Source of the DNA: Prorocentrum cordatum | Taxonomy: Eukaryota; Sar; Dinophyceae; Prorocentrales; Prorocentraceae | DNA: 64,000 nt | Reading direction: 5' to 3' | Assembly: GCA_963575745.1 (NCBI GenBank) | Contig: CAUYUJ010019928.1 | Location: 81,001 to 145,000 of the forward strand | Shown here: piece after piece, positions 12,102 through 23,189 of the stretch | How the letters are laid out: every line of letters starts with the position of its first letter | How positions within the stretch are numbered: the first letter of the stretch is position 1 | Position numbers and translations under genes: made by a program | The notes under the pieces: model-generated | Told to the model about the DNA's origin: nothing | Database searches by the model: none | Seen by the model: only the letters and a program-made list of their open reading frames with translations

Positions 12102-14690
12102 GACCGATGACCTAGCCCTACACCGCCGACTTGTGCTAGCCGACAGTCTGGTCATGTCAGGGCGACTGTGCAATGCAGGGGCTTGGGGAGTACTAGCGAC
12201 TTCGGAGGCCAAGTTGGCCCATCTGGAAACCATGAAGGTATACCGAGCCGCGGCTCGAGTCCGTTTTCAGGAGCATGATTCTCAGGTGTCCGACGCCCTT
12301 GTGCTGGCGAGGCTGCGCAGACCTACCCCCGCCAACACTCTCCGTGCCGCGCGTCTCCGACTACTCGGCTCGCTGTATCATACGGGCCCCCTCCTCGTTT
12401 TCTCCCTCGTTGCCGCAGAGTGGCATGCTGCCTCCGATGCCCCCGCACGCGAGCGCACTACTCTTGGACAGTGGATCCAGGACCTTGCCTGGCTGCGATG
12501 TGCCGTCAAACAGTGCCAGGACCTACCAGCCCCAGCTGAAGACCTCAAACCCTGGGAAACATTCATACGACGAAGTCAGACAGCCTGGAAGCGCATCATA
12601 CAAGTGGCGATGCACGCGTACACCCAGTACATTTCCAGGAAAGAACTTGCTTCCCATATGGGATCCCAGTTTTTTGCAGCTGTGAGGCCAGCAGGTGTGC
12701 CAGAACGTGTGTATACCGACGAGCACGGGCTAATCGTCCCACCGCCGTCTCCCGTGCAGACAGCTACCATGGAGTGCCCATGGTGCGGTGAGGTTTTCGC
12801 ACGACATCGAGCAATGCGCACACATGTTGCCCGTATACACCGACAGATTGCGACACTTGCGCGCGGTTATGCTGCCAGGGGCGGTTCATGTGCAGTGTGT
12901 CTGTTAAAGTTCAACGCCAGACCCCACCTCGTCGACCACCTGTCGAGCGACTCCCCTCGATGCCTGCTGGGCGGCCTCTTAACTACAGACAACCCAGCAC
13001 ACCACCTGGACGACACGTCTACACCTCCTCGACCAATCGGAGCTACACCCCACGTCAAGATTCCCCGCCGACATGTGATCGTACCCACGACACGGCTACT
13101 TGGGCCGCTCACTCAACTGGCTACCGACCTAGCGACGTTGGTCCCACAAGAGTACGCCCGCCAGGTCTTACTTGAATCGGACCCCTACCTCAGACCTGCC
13201 GCCTGCGCGGCACTCATGCCACCTTCCCCTGACCCACTCCTAGGCGCTCCCCCACCCGCCCAGTGCCCGCCAGTACAGACGGAGCGGTACCCGACGCGTA
13301 TGTTTCTGACCGAGCAGTATACACATGCAGCTGCTCAGGTTCTGCCGTCAGCGATCCGACGGTCAGAGTACTACATGCTAAACCTATACTGTGGGAGACG
13401 CCGTCCTGGGGATATTCAGGCTTGCTTAGAAATGGAGGAGTGCCATACCGATTTCGCCGTATATGTACTTTCGAACGATATCGCTATCGATCCCGTTCTT
13501 GGCAATATGATGCTTCGTGAATCCCTAGACATTTGGAAGGAACATATTCGGGCCAAACGTGTTGTGCTGTCAGGAGGTGGGCCCCCGTGCGAAACATGGG
13601 CTGCCATGCGCTGGGCCCTTGACAAGGGCCCCCCACCACTACGTTCCCACGATGACTTCTGGGGCCTGCTATCGGTTACGCCGCGCCAGATGGAACAGTT
13701 ACGTGTGGGCAATGAGCTCCTTGGAGCCATGATTGAGCTTTTCGCCGAACATTTGATTGTGGGCACTTGCTGCTGGATGGAGCATCCCATGCCAGCCGAC
13801 TGGAGACAAGCAGCTGTAAGTTCTTTCTTTTGCCCCCCCCTACGGGCCACCATGGCCTCCCCAGCCGCGACCGTGACAGACTTCGACCAATGCGAACACG
13901 GCCAGGTTGCCCGAGCTCCCACCCGTATTCTGGCGCTGCGGATGGAAACCCTTTCTGGTAGACTTCTGGAGACCCCAGGTCGTGGAATATGTTCTCACGG
14001 ACGGGGGGCCCACGAGGTACTCATGGGATTCGATCGGGCCCGAGACGAGTGGCGTACTGCCAAGAAGAAAACATACCCTCCCGCTCTATGTCGAGTATTG
14101 GCCGATGGTATCACAGACGCGATCAAACATATGTGTGTGACGTGTGACGACGATGCACTGCCAGAGGACATGAGGGAGGAGGAGGAGTTTCGTGGGTCCC
14201 TTTCAGCCTTTTATGTAGCATGGGACCCATATCTCGGTACTGACGAGTCTTGGGCGCCCGATTTTGTCGATTCTCGGTCTCGGAAGGTGCGTGCTGACCC
14301 AGAGCGCCACAGGTTCCCCCCCCCCCCGAATCGGCAGCCACCGAGTTTGCAGATGCAGGCGTTGTGTACGATCCCACTGCGGGGCCGCGGGACCCCGGCC
14401 CGATCGAGGCCTCAGAGGAACAGGAATATGCAGATGCGCTTGCTTTCCTGGGTGGCATTGAGTTGCCGCCACCTGGCTCGCTTGCTCCACCCTTTGTACC
14501 CGTTTCCCAATCTCCGTGCCCCCCGCCGCCCCCGCAGCCCGTTGAGCTCACGCCAGAATTGCGCGCCCTAATTGCTGCCAAGCGTGCGCAAGCTAGAGAG
14601 CGACGTAGGATTCGACTCGCTCAGCGAATAGCCCCATGGACTTTCCAACCCGGTTTTGGGGTAGGGCTGTTTGATAATGCGCACGAGTAA
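12102..14690 (+). pseudogene. Retroelement ORF2, C-terminal half: C2H2 zinc finger and cytosine-methyltransferase-like domain
   Basis: One frame runs from the RT thumb to 14316. A C2H2 finger lies at 12775-12840 (CPWCGEVFARH then HVARIH; C-x2-C-x12-H-x4-H), and a second Cys/His cluster follows at about 12885 (CAVCLLKF, HLVDHL). From about 13366 a methyltransferase-like domain begins. NLYCGRRRPGD resembles the SAM-binding motif I, VLSNDIAIDP may be the next strand, and LSGGGPPCETW (about 13567-13599) matches motif IV, whose Cys is the nucleophile of cytosine-C5 methyltransferases. Later landmarks are TCCWMEHPMP, DQCEHG and APTRIL. A C11-C12 run near 14316 shifts the frame to a Pro-rich tail ending at 14690. 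Target-recognition residues cannot be judged. Function as a DNA or RNA methylase is inference. Confidence 0.7.
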
Positions 14691-14867
14691 ATAGGATGTT
14701 GGGTGGAGGGCCTCAGGTGTAGGTGGTGGATGGGTAAGGGATTGCATTTCAGTCAGGCACTTTGACAGCCCTGGCCTTGCTCTCATAACTACTTCGTCTT
14801 TCGAGCCTTGCGTTACCTCTTTTATCTCACCTTCCTAGAAGCTCACAGACACCCGCGCCACGCACAC
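14691..14867. other. Presumed 3' flank of the retroelement
   Basis: Low-repeat sequence after the ORF2 stop. No poly(A), tandem 3' repeat or target-site duplication is obvious, so the element end cannot be placed. Confidence 0.4.
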
Positions 14868-15225
14868 GGCACTTGGGTGGACCACCGTCTTGGGTTGTGA
14901 CAGGCGAGCAGGCTGACAGTGGGGTACTTGTGTGGCCGTGCTCTGATCTCTCCGCCTATGTTGCCAGTGTTTCGAGCTTTGGTAAGACCTTGCCTTGTGG
15001 CTGGTGCTATGGTTAATGCGTGCCCTCCTCGTTTGGCTAGCCCCGTGGTGGTATACAGATAACCCCCAGCTCATCCGTCAGTTTCGAGCTGAGCTGGAAT
15101 CACGTCCGCTGAATGAGCTTGCATTCCATAGCCGTCTGACCTCCAGAGTTGCGCCACAGTAGGCCTAACTTTCACGTGGGTCAGTTTTGCTGCAGACAGC
15201 CTCTCTTGGACCATGGATGTGTGTC
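14868..15225 (+). pseudogene. Deletion-riddled copy of the ORF2 RNase H region
   Basis: Blocks of 8145-8650 reappear in order but with many small deletions. Shared words include 'cacttgggtggaccaccgtc', 'gtggctggtgctatgg', 'gctgagctggaatcacgtcc' and 'gtcagttttgct'. Codons for the RNase H acidic residues are mostly lost. It lies just after the 3' end of the main element and may be the worn 5' part of a second tandem copy or an internal duplication. Confidence 0.75.
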
Positions 15226-15317
15226 TGTCGGCCACCTTCAGTTTCCAGGATTATCCGATGGCCGCAGTTTCAGCTGATTTTTGTAGTATGGAGGGAACGT
15301 TGGGGGATTGGTCGTGG
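15226..15317. other. Short unassigned spacer
   Basis: Nothing recognisable. It links the degraded RNase H copy to the 403-base tandem repeats. Confidence 0.4.
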
Positions 15318-16130
15318 TGTTAGCAGCGGGGCAGGGTAACAGCAAGCGGAGAGAGCGGCAGCCCGCCTCTTCTGCTCTTTCATCGCTTCGGCCTGCCTGC
15401 AAGTGCCGGCCCGCCCTCTTGCCCTCTCTCCCTCTGGGACCAGATTTTTCAGATAAGGCGCATCAGGTTTGACTGACAGCAGTCGTATTGCGCAACTGTT
15501 GCCATCTTGAGCGTCAGCCTTGTCGGCCGAACCGAGGGTCGATCCGTGAGGGGAGGGGGCCATAGTGGGCGCTCCGAAAGGAACTCGCGAAGCCCCCGCC
15601 CCACAGCGGCTCTCGCCGAGGTAAAGTCGTTGAGTGCAGCGGCTTTGAGAGCCACAGCGGTCGTGAAGACCGCATCGTGTAGTCGGGAGAGGGCTGGGAT
15701 TGGTAGGTCGGGCAGTTGGAGGTATTAGCAGCGGGGCAGTGTAGCAACAGTCAGAGAGAGCGGCAGCCCGCCTCTCTTGCTCTCTCTTGTGCACGGCCTG
15801 CCTGCGTGTGCTGTCCCGCCCTCTTGCCCGCTCTCTCTCTGAGACTAAATTTCAGACGGTGCGTAACAGGTTTCACTGAAAGCCGTTGACGTGCGCAACT
15901 GTCGCCAGCTCGAGCGTCAGCCTGGTCGGCCGAACCGAGGGTCGAACCGCGAGGGGAGGGGGCCATAGTGGGCGCTCCGAAAGGAACTCGCGAAGCCCCC
16001 ACCCCACAGCGGCGCTCGCCGAGGTAAAGTCGTTGAGAGCAGCTGTTTTGAGAGCTGACAGCGGTCGAAGAGATCGCAACATGTATTCGGGAGGGGGTTG
16101 GGTATGTCTGGTTGGGCGGACGTGCTGAGA
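15318..16130 (+). repeat. ~403-base tandem repeat, two full units
   Basis: Units begin at 'ttagcagcggggcag' (15318 and about 15725). Each contains a 'cggcagcccgcctc' segment, a 'cttgcc(c)(g)ctctctc' stretch and the conserved 105-base box (15524-15632, 15927-16031). The box in unit 1 and unit 2 is offset by 403 bases. A third, strongly diverged unit may continue to about 16500. The same box in the ORF1-ORF2 spacer links this array to the retroelement. Confidence 0.75.
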
Positions 16131-16911
16131 TCAGAGAGGCATGTGCCTGCCTCTCTTGCTTTTTTTCCGCCGCCGCCTGCTTGCCACCCGCTCGCCTGCT
16201 CTCTCTCCACCGTCAGCCTGGACAGAGGTGCGCCCCCTCGCGTTTCTGTCACCGCCCGACTGTCAAGCTTCAAGCCTTGGCCCGTGGGGGGCAGCGGCAG
16301 GGGGCTCGGTGAGCGTAGTCCGTCGCTAACCACACACCCGTTGCGTGTGGCACCGAACCCCCGAGTGTCCGTCGGTCCGCGCGTCGCCAGCCAGGCGCTC
16401 ATGCGGCTGCACGCCGCAGCCCCCGCCCGCCGCCAGCCTTTCTTGCTTTTGTCTTGCAGATAAGGATGGGAGTGGGTGTGGCTGGTAGCATTGTGGAGGG
16501 GTTAAGTCAGCGACTACATCTCTGTGAAGCGTGGTGTTCTGGCGCTGCCAGGGTTACGCCGAGAGCAACCGTGCAGGATTGCCCACCCTGTCCGCCGCCA
16601 CTTCCTGGCCACGGTTGAAAGTTTCAATCCTTTGCCGCCTAGTACCAGACGCTCTGCGTCCACATGGCTGCCTCGCACCCAGTTGCGCGCGTAGTTAATA
16701 CTATGGGACTGGGTGGGATTCGTGGGGTCAGGCAGGTTGGTTGGAGGAAGCTACTGTCTGACTTGACTTCAGGTGCCCGTGCAGAGTTTGCGAGCTTCGC
16801 CTCTTAGCACAGCCACACGAGTTGACTGTGCTGACTGCCTCTGCTAGCTGCAGCGCCGCCATTAGCTGACAGGCCATGCGCTTCATCAGCAGCGCAATCC
16901 AAAAAATCCCC
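16131..16911. other. No gene; decayed continuation of the 403-base array, then unassigned
   Basis: Fragments such as 'cgtcagcctgg' and 'gctctctctc' echo the preceding repeat units up to about 16300. Beyond that I see no repeat or coding signal. Confidence 0.4.
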
Positions 16912-17035
16912 CCCCCCAGTAGTTCCAAAACGTTTTGAAACTGGCCTCAGGCAGAGCGGTTTGAAGATTGAAGATTGAAGATCGCAGCATACTTATGCCA
17001 CGGAATCTTCAAACGCAGTGTGATCGTGTCAGGGG
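16912..17035 (+). repeat. Dispersed ~120-base unit, copy 1
   Basis: A C-run, a palindromic 'aaaacgtttt' core and 'gaagattgaagattgaag' occur here. The same order recurs at about 17346-17460. Confidence 0.7.
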
Positions 17036-17345
17036 CGCCGGATGCGGCTTCTCCTCACTCCTCCTCCTCTCTCCTCCTCCTCCGTCCTCCTCCTCGCTGC
17101 TTCTCCGTCGCCCGGAGGTCGTGGATCCCTGTGCTCCTGCGCGCGGGCGTGCACGCGCAGATAGTTTTAGCCTCGGGAGTGCCAGTGCGCTGCACACCTT
17201 GCGGTTCCCAAATGCGGCGGCCGCGAGGCCGCGTGGGAAGGGTTAAGAAGAGCTGGCACAGCTTAGCACGCCGTAGGGGATGCGACGCTCCTCCTCCCTC
17301 CTCCCTCCTTCCTCCTCCTCTCTCCCTCTCTCCTCCCTCCTCATC

Positions 17346-17790
17346 CCTCACCCCCCCAGTTGTTTTAAAACGTTTTAAAACTGGCCCCCCGCTGCCTGTT
17401 TGAAGATTGAAGATTGAAGATCTGAGCAGACTTATTGCCCACATGTTCAAACAGAGCCGCCCAAGACGTCTACCCTACACACACGCGCTTGAAGAATCAT
17501 GAACATAAGCGCCTAGGAATCTTCAATCTTCAATCTTCAAACAGAGCCGCCCACGACGTCTACCCTACACACAGGCGCTTGAATAATCACAAACATAAGT
17601 GCCCAGAAATCTTCAATCTTCAATCTTCAAACAGAGCCGCCCAAGACGTCTACCCTACACACAGGCGCTTGAAGAATCACAAACATAAGTGCCCAGGAAT
17701 CTTCAATCTTCAATCTTCAAACAGAGCTGCCACAGACAAGTTTCAAAACGTTTTAAAACAGCTGGGGTCAATGCAGGGCTTTTGGGATTA
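17346..17790 (+). repeat. 90-base minisatellite flanked by palindromes
   Basis: Three units with exact 90-base spacing share 'acgtctaccctacacac' (17466, 17556, 17646). They are separated by 'cttcaatcttcaa', which is the inverted form of the 'ttgaagattgaag' before the array. Palindromes 'ttttaaaacgttttaaaa' (17364) and 'caaaacgttttaaaa' (17744) bracket the block. Three short frames stay open because 90 is divisible by three; I do not take this as a gene. Confidence 0.85.
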
Positions 17791-18215
17791 ATCTGTCTCT
17801 TTGTTCTCCTGAGTGGCCGCGGGCGAACGATAGGGTTTGTGGGTAATAATACTCTGTGCGTCGTCTGGCCACAGGTAGTGGGGTCGACGCCATGTCAGAG
17901 CAACAATCAATATAAAACGTTAACATTCAGTCTGAACCGTGCTCGTTCCTGCTGAGGGGGCGGGTAGGGGTGGTGTACGTCGTCGTCGATCTGCGCCTGT
18001 GAGCTGTGGGCCGTTCGGAAGCCTCCCTGCTGAGGTAGGGGTCATCCTGTAGCAGGGCCTGTTGCGCGTTATCCTGTGACATCGCAGCCAGAGTCTGGGT
18101 GGCCAGCTCAGTGAGTGGACCTGGCGCCTTGGTCGTGGGTGCGACGGCATGTCTGCGTGGGATGAGCAGCTTGCTCGTGCCCTTGGCATGATTCTGGTTG
18201 TGAGGTGCAAATGTT

Positions 18216-18374
18216 ATATCGGGGCTGTCCCCCTACAAGCCGATTTTGGACGACAAAATAGAAACAGTCGAAACATACATTAACAAAAACTCGAAAAGGG
18301 TCAAAACATCTGCCCAAAACTATTTTTTGACAACTTTTGAATTTTCCTCCTGTAGAGGGACAGGCCCGACTTAA
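18216..18374. mobile_element. MITE-like inverted-repeat element, copy A
   Basis: Ends are near-complements: 'tcggggctgtccccctaca' at the left and 'tgtagagggacaggcccga' at the right, with an AT-rich interior. It sits inside a retroelement relic and is flanked by ttat/ttaa, compatible with TTAA targeting. No protein is encoded, so movement would need a transposase elsewhere. Confidence 0.75.
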
Positions 18375-18679
18375 TGCAAGTGTGGGGATGTGGGCGAGGT
18401 TTGTCGGTGGTCAGGAATTGCGGAGAGCAGGCGGCGCGGGGGCATCCAGTGACGGGTGGTCGACCAGGTGCGCTCCAACGTGCAAGGCGGACAAACACGT
18501 AGTGCGCTGTCTTTTGGCCCCAGCGAAGCCTTTGGCAAGTATGAAGAACTGGCGATGACTGCACGACACGTGTACTCGCAATGAACGGTGGTGGGGGAAC
18601 GACGCGCTGCACCATTGACATACGTGCGCGGTGTTCCGTGCAGGCGTGGGTGACGGTGGTAGGATGATACCGTCGTCGT

Positions 18680-18680
<1 letters not shown>

Positions 18681-18725
<45 letters not shown>

Positions 18726-18737
18726 TATATATATATC
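18681..18737. repeat. (AT)n microsatellite
   Basis: About 57 bases of alternating AT with one phase slip, within the retroelement relic. Confidence 0.95.
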
Positions 18738-19317
18738 TTCGCGCGCTTGTACTCCTGCTGCACCCGCGTCGTGATAGAAACTTGCCTCGACATGTGCTGC
18801 TAAGGTTTCACGGGAGGACTGCAGAGCTGCTGCATGCACACCTGTCCACGCCGATTGGTTGCGCCATATGAGGGACTCCCATGGGGCAAGATAGACGTGT
18901 GGCGAGGGCAGGTCAGCGCATGCCCTCGTCGTAGTGCGCAGCCAAACCAAGTCGTCTCCCAGCATGCCCAGCATCGTCGAGGAGGAAGGAAAAGAGGGGA
19001 GGAGGGGAGCCGAGGATGAGGAGAGGGCTGGAGTAAGCCAAAGTGCATGCCGTGGGCCGATCTCCACCCGTGAACCCATCACCCCCCCCTCAAGGTCGCC
19101 CCTGACCGCTGCCGCCCGCGGCGCGAACAGAAAACAAAATAACAACGGGGGGGCCAGCGGCCAGCGCGGAAGCGCGCCCTGCTCATCAGCGGGTCCCACT
19201 CGAGTCGCCGCACGGCCTGGGCGTGGGGTGGGTGAGGCCCGCTGACTGGCAACACCGAGCCCCCCTGAGGGCACGGAAAAGAGAGGCAGAGACCCATACC
19301 TCCCCGCGTCGTCAAGA

Positions 19318-19487
19318 AATCACGGCGGGGGGTCTTTGACCGTTTTCGGCCTCTGGGGGCCCTCGCCAGTCCCCGAGACTGTTAAAAACTAATCGGGGTG
19401 AAAACTGGTACCGGGGAAGTGGTCGAGACTTCCAGGGATCGACTTTGCGAACAAAAGCACGGCGTCGGAAATCTGCCGACCCCTTGG
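19318..19487. repeat. Dispersed ~130-170-base repeat, copy 1
   Basis: The same order of words, diverged, is found at 61321-61485: 'ggccctcgcc', 'cggggtgaaaac', 'ggtcgagact', 'gtcggaaatctg'. No coding signal. The relationship shows a dispersed family of unknown type. Confidence 0.65.
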
Positions 19488-19733
19488 GGTCACGGCGTGT
19501 GAGATGCTTCCCCCTCCCCAACCCCCTCCCCCGGGGGCCTGGTCCGGCCGGCTTGGAGGGGGGGGGGGGAATCCATCATCCGCACACTTGGAGCCTCAGG
19601 AGGCCCCAAAACGGGCCAAAAAGGTTCCAAAGGTTCCCAGAACGATCCAAGAGAGCTACGAATCGGCGAAAGATCGCCCCAGAACGCCGAAGATTGCCTC
19701 CCCACGGTTCCATAAGTCCCCAAGACGTTTGAA

Positions 19734-20690
19734 AACGAGGCGCCCCACAGAGGCCCTCCAGAAGCAAAAATCGTCCCATCCCCTGGGGGGAACGTGCATT
19801 TTCACCACATTCGCCCATTCGGCTTCCACGCGGCGCAAAACGGCCCAAGAAGCTTCCAAGATGGACCATCGCCAGCCCAAGAGGCTCCCAAAAAGGCTCC
19901 AAGACGGCGTCCGGGCGATCCACGAAGGCCCCAGAAACCATAGCAACGGCTTAGGAAAGCCGCAGGACGGTCCCAAGAGGGCTCCAAAACGGGGCAGGAG
20001 GGCCCCCAAAGGCTGTCCAGACGGCCCACGCGGGGGACGATTCGGTCCAAACCGCCCAAGATCGCCGCCAGACGGCCCCATGGGTGTCCAAGACGTTTGC
20101 ATACGCGACCACGAGGCGCTCCAAGCAGGCCTCCAGAAGCAAAAACCGTCCCATTGCCCAGGTAAAACGTACATTTTTAGCATATTCGCTTCTTGGGCTT
20201 TCACTAGGCCCACAACGGCCCAATAAACCTCCAAGATCGACCCCTGTCACCCGAAGAGGCTCCCAAAAAGACTCCAAGACGGCTTCCGGGCGGTCCACGA
20301 AGGCTCCAGAAACCATAGCAGCGGCCCAGGAAAGCCGCAGGACGGTCCCAAGAGGGCTCCAAAACTGGGCAAGAGGGCCCCCAAAAGGCTGTCCAGACGG
20401 CCCACGCGGGGGACGATTCGGTCCAAACCGCCCACGGTTGCCTCCAGACGGCCCCCATGGGTGTCCAAGACGGCCTCCAATAAACCTCCAAGATCGACCT
20501 CTGGCACCCCAAGAGACTCTCCACAGGCTCCACGACGGCCTCCGGGCGCCTCACGAAGGCCCCAGAAACCATAGCAACGGCCCGGGGGAACGGCAGGACG
20601 GTCCTAAGAGGGCTCCAAAACGTGTCTAGAGTGGCCTCACAGGCTGTCCGGACAGGCCACGCGGGGGACGATTGCTGGCGCCCCAAGGGG
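19734..20690 (+). repeat. ~374-base tandem repeat, two full and one shortened unit
   Basis: A block beginning 'gacggc(g/t)tccgggcg' and containing 'ccacgcgggggacgattcgg' occurs at about 19904, 20278 and 20533. The third unit lacks about 120 bases. The unit itself is made of 'ccaagacggcccc'-type words. Long open frames on both strands (up to 240 codons) follow the repeats and are not genes. Confidence 0.8.
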
Positions 20691-20713
20691 TCGGCGGTGT
20701 GGCGTAAGCCAAT

Positions 20714-22895
20714 GAGTCCACGTCCGGAGGTGACGTGCTGAGCGGCAGCGTTTTTTGGCGAACGCTTTACTGCAACGTATCCAATTTATCCAATGATTGC
20801 ATACTTGCCACATGTTGTATTGTGTTACATTATTCCTCTCGCTTCGCGGGGTGCACGTCCGGAGCAGGTACAGTCACGTCGTCGCGGGGCCTTTTGGTAG
20901 CCTTTTGGGGGCCTCCTGGAGGCCTCTTGGGAATTTCTTTTGGCCTTTTTGGGGCTTCTTTGGGGGCTTTCCCCCTCCCTCCTTTTCGTACACCCTCCCC
21001 ATCTTCCCTTCCATCGCCGGCTCCAATCATGGGCGCCGCAGTGACCAACTTCCACCTGGCTGGCGCTGCGCCGCAGTTCGCCCAGAGGGGGGAAAATAAC
21101 ATTACACACCAGTCGCTGTGTGGCCTTTGGGGGCTTGTTGGAGGCCTTTTGGAAGCTTCTGGGGGGCTCCTTGGAGACTTGTTGGGGGCCTCTTGGGGGC
21201 GTCTTGGGCCGTCTTGGGGCGCTTTTGCGCCGTTTCTCCCCCTCGGAGGCTGTCTTGGGGGCCTCTCGCGGCCGCATTGGAGCCCTCTTGTGGTCCTCTT
21301 GGGCCATCTTCGCTGCCTCTTGGACCGTCTTGGGGGCCTCTTTGGGTCGTTTTGGGGCCCTCTTGGGCCGTCTTGGGGCCCTCTTGGGGGCTTTTTGGAC
21401 TGTTCTGGGGCGATTCTGGAAGCTGCTTGGGCCGTCGTGGATTTTTGAAAACCGAAAAAGACGAGAACGCTAAAATATTGCAAGAACCATTGGAAAATCA
21501 ATGATTTCGGCCTCTGGAGGCGCAGTTATGGGCGCTCTTGGGCCCTGTTGGGCCGTCCTTGGAGCTTTTGGGGCCCTCTTGGGGCCGTATTGGGGGCCTC
21601 ATGGGCCCCCGTTGGGAGTATCTTGGGCCGTCTTAGGGCCATCTTGGGCCGTCTTGAGGCCCTCTTGGAGCCCCCAGAGGCCAAATTTGTTGATTTTTCA
21701 TAAGTTTTTGTAAGTTCTTAAGGCCCCAGAAGGGGGGGATCATTTTGGTCCGGCGGTGTGGCGCAACTCCCAGGGGGGGTTCGGGGGGGAGACATAACAA
21801 TGTATCACAATACAACATGTTGCAATTATGGAATCTTTGGAAACATTGGATACGTTGCATTAAGGCGTTCGCCGAAAAACGCTGCCGTTCAGCACGTCAC
21901 CTCCGGACGTGGATTATGTCTCCCCCCCAACCCCCCCTGGGAGCTGCGCCACACCGCCGGACCAAAGTGGCCCCCCCCCTCCCGGGTTCAGAAACTTACC
22001 AAAACTTATAGAAAATCGATGATTTCGATCTCTTGGGCTCTTGGGGGCCGAGAGGGCGCCAAGACGGTTCAAGATGGGCTCTGTGCGGGCCAAAACGGCC
22101 CCGAGACGGTCCGAGATGGCCCCAAGAGGGCCCAAAAAGCCCCAATGACGGCCCAAGAGGGCCCCAAGAGCACCCACAACTGCGCCTCCAGAGGCCGAAA
22201 TCATTGACTTCCCTACGGTTTGGTAATATTCTAGCGTTCTCGCCTTTGCGGCCCAAGCAGTTTCCCATATCGCTCCAGAACAACCCAAGAAACCCCCAGG
22301 AGGGCCCCAATACGGGCCAACAGACCCCCAAGACGGCCCAAAAAGGCCCCCATGACGGTCCAAGAGGCCCCTTATGACGGCCCAAGAGGACCCCAAGACG
22401 GCCCCAAGGCGGCCGCGAGAGGCCCCCAAGACGGCATCCGAAGAGGCAAAACGGCGCAAAAGCACCCCCAATACGGCCAAAGACGCCCCCAAAAGGCCCC
22501 AAGAGGCCCCCAAGAGGCCCCCAAGGGGCCCCCAAAATGCCCCCAAGAGGCCTCCAAGATGTGTTCAGGAAGCTTCCCAAAGGCTCCAAAGAAGCCCCCC
22601 AAAGGCCACACAGCGACTGGAGTGCAATGCCATTTTTCCAACCTCTGCGAACTGCGGCGCAGCGCCAGCCAGGTGGAAGTTGGTCACAGCGGCGCCCATG
22701 ATTAGAGCCGGCGCTGGAAGAAAATATGGGGAGGGAGTATGAAAAGGAAAAAGGGGGGAGAGGCCCCAAAGAAGCCCCCAAGAGGCCCAAGGAAGCTCCC
22801 AGGAGGCCTCCAGGAGGCCCCCAAGAGGCTCCCAAGAGGCTCCGCGATGACGTGACTGTACGTGCTCCGGACGTGCACCCCGCGAAGCGAGAGGA
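20714..22895. repeat. Second large inverted repeat, arms about 0.95 kb
   Basis: The left arm (20836-21785) and right arm (21935-22895, inverted) share 'cacgtccggagca', 'atcatgggcgccgc', 'gaccaacttccacctggctg' and 'gatttcggcctctggagg' in mirrored order. A ~120-base block before the left arm (20714-20835) has an inverted copy in the centre (about 21796-21925), bounded by 'agacataa' and 'ttatgtct'. The order is A-B-A(inverted)-B(inverted). Arms are mostly 10-12-base 'cttgggggcc' words. No gene is supported. Confidence 0.8.
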
Positions 22896-23139
22896 ATCTG
22901 GGGAGGGATGGAGCCCCTCCTGCGAGGCGCGGGCAAGGAGAACACTTCGTCGGCGCTTGGAGGTTTTCCTGTCTTGGGATGCTCCCCAGTAGCTGCGCTT
23001 CGCCAAGAGTGCCCCAAGGGGGTCCGAAGCGCCCCGAAGGGCCGCCGCAGACCAGCGGGGAGGAAGAGGAGAGCTGACGAGAAGGTGCGCAGGTTTTGCT
23101 GGCTGAAGCCGCCATGCGATCGCTTTCGAAGACGGGTCG
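22896..23139. other. No recognisable gene
   Basis: GC-rich sequence after the right arm of the inverted repeat, with no clear coding signal. Confidence 0.4.
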
Positions 23140-23189
23140 GTGCACCACCCACGTGCCCTCCTCCTCCTCCTCATCCGCCTCACTTCAGG

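Larger units (their letters stand above)
17935..19060 (-). pseudogene. Retroelement ORF2 relic (zinc-finger region), interrupted by a small element
   Basis: Minus-strand frames match the segment of ORF2 around the zinc finger. SAWTG and LPSPHVYLAPWE parallel PAPAEDLKPWE, CQWCSASFPHHRSL parallels the C2H2 finger with all four ligands kept, and HLVDH follows. After an interruption at 18216-18374 the match resumes as IPRRHAVAPTT and LLQDDPYLS, corresponding to IPRRHVIVPTT and LLESDPYLR. An (AT)n expansion (18681-18737) replaces part of the segment before the finger. The copy is clearly dead but shows an ordered history: retroelement first, then the small element inserted. Confidence 0.8.

Noticed and set aside
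19504-20226. 240-codon frame and its antisense partner
   Set aside because: Both follow the 374-base tandem repeats built from 'ccaagacggcccc' words.
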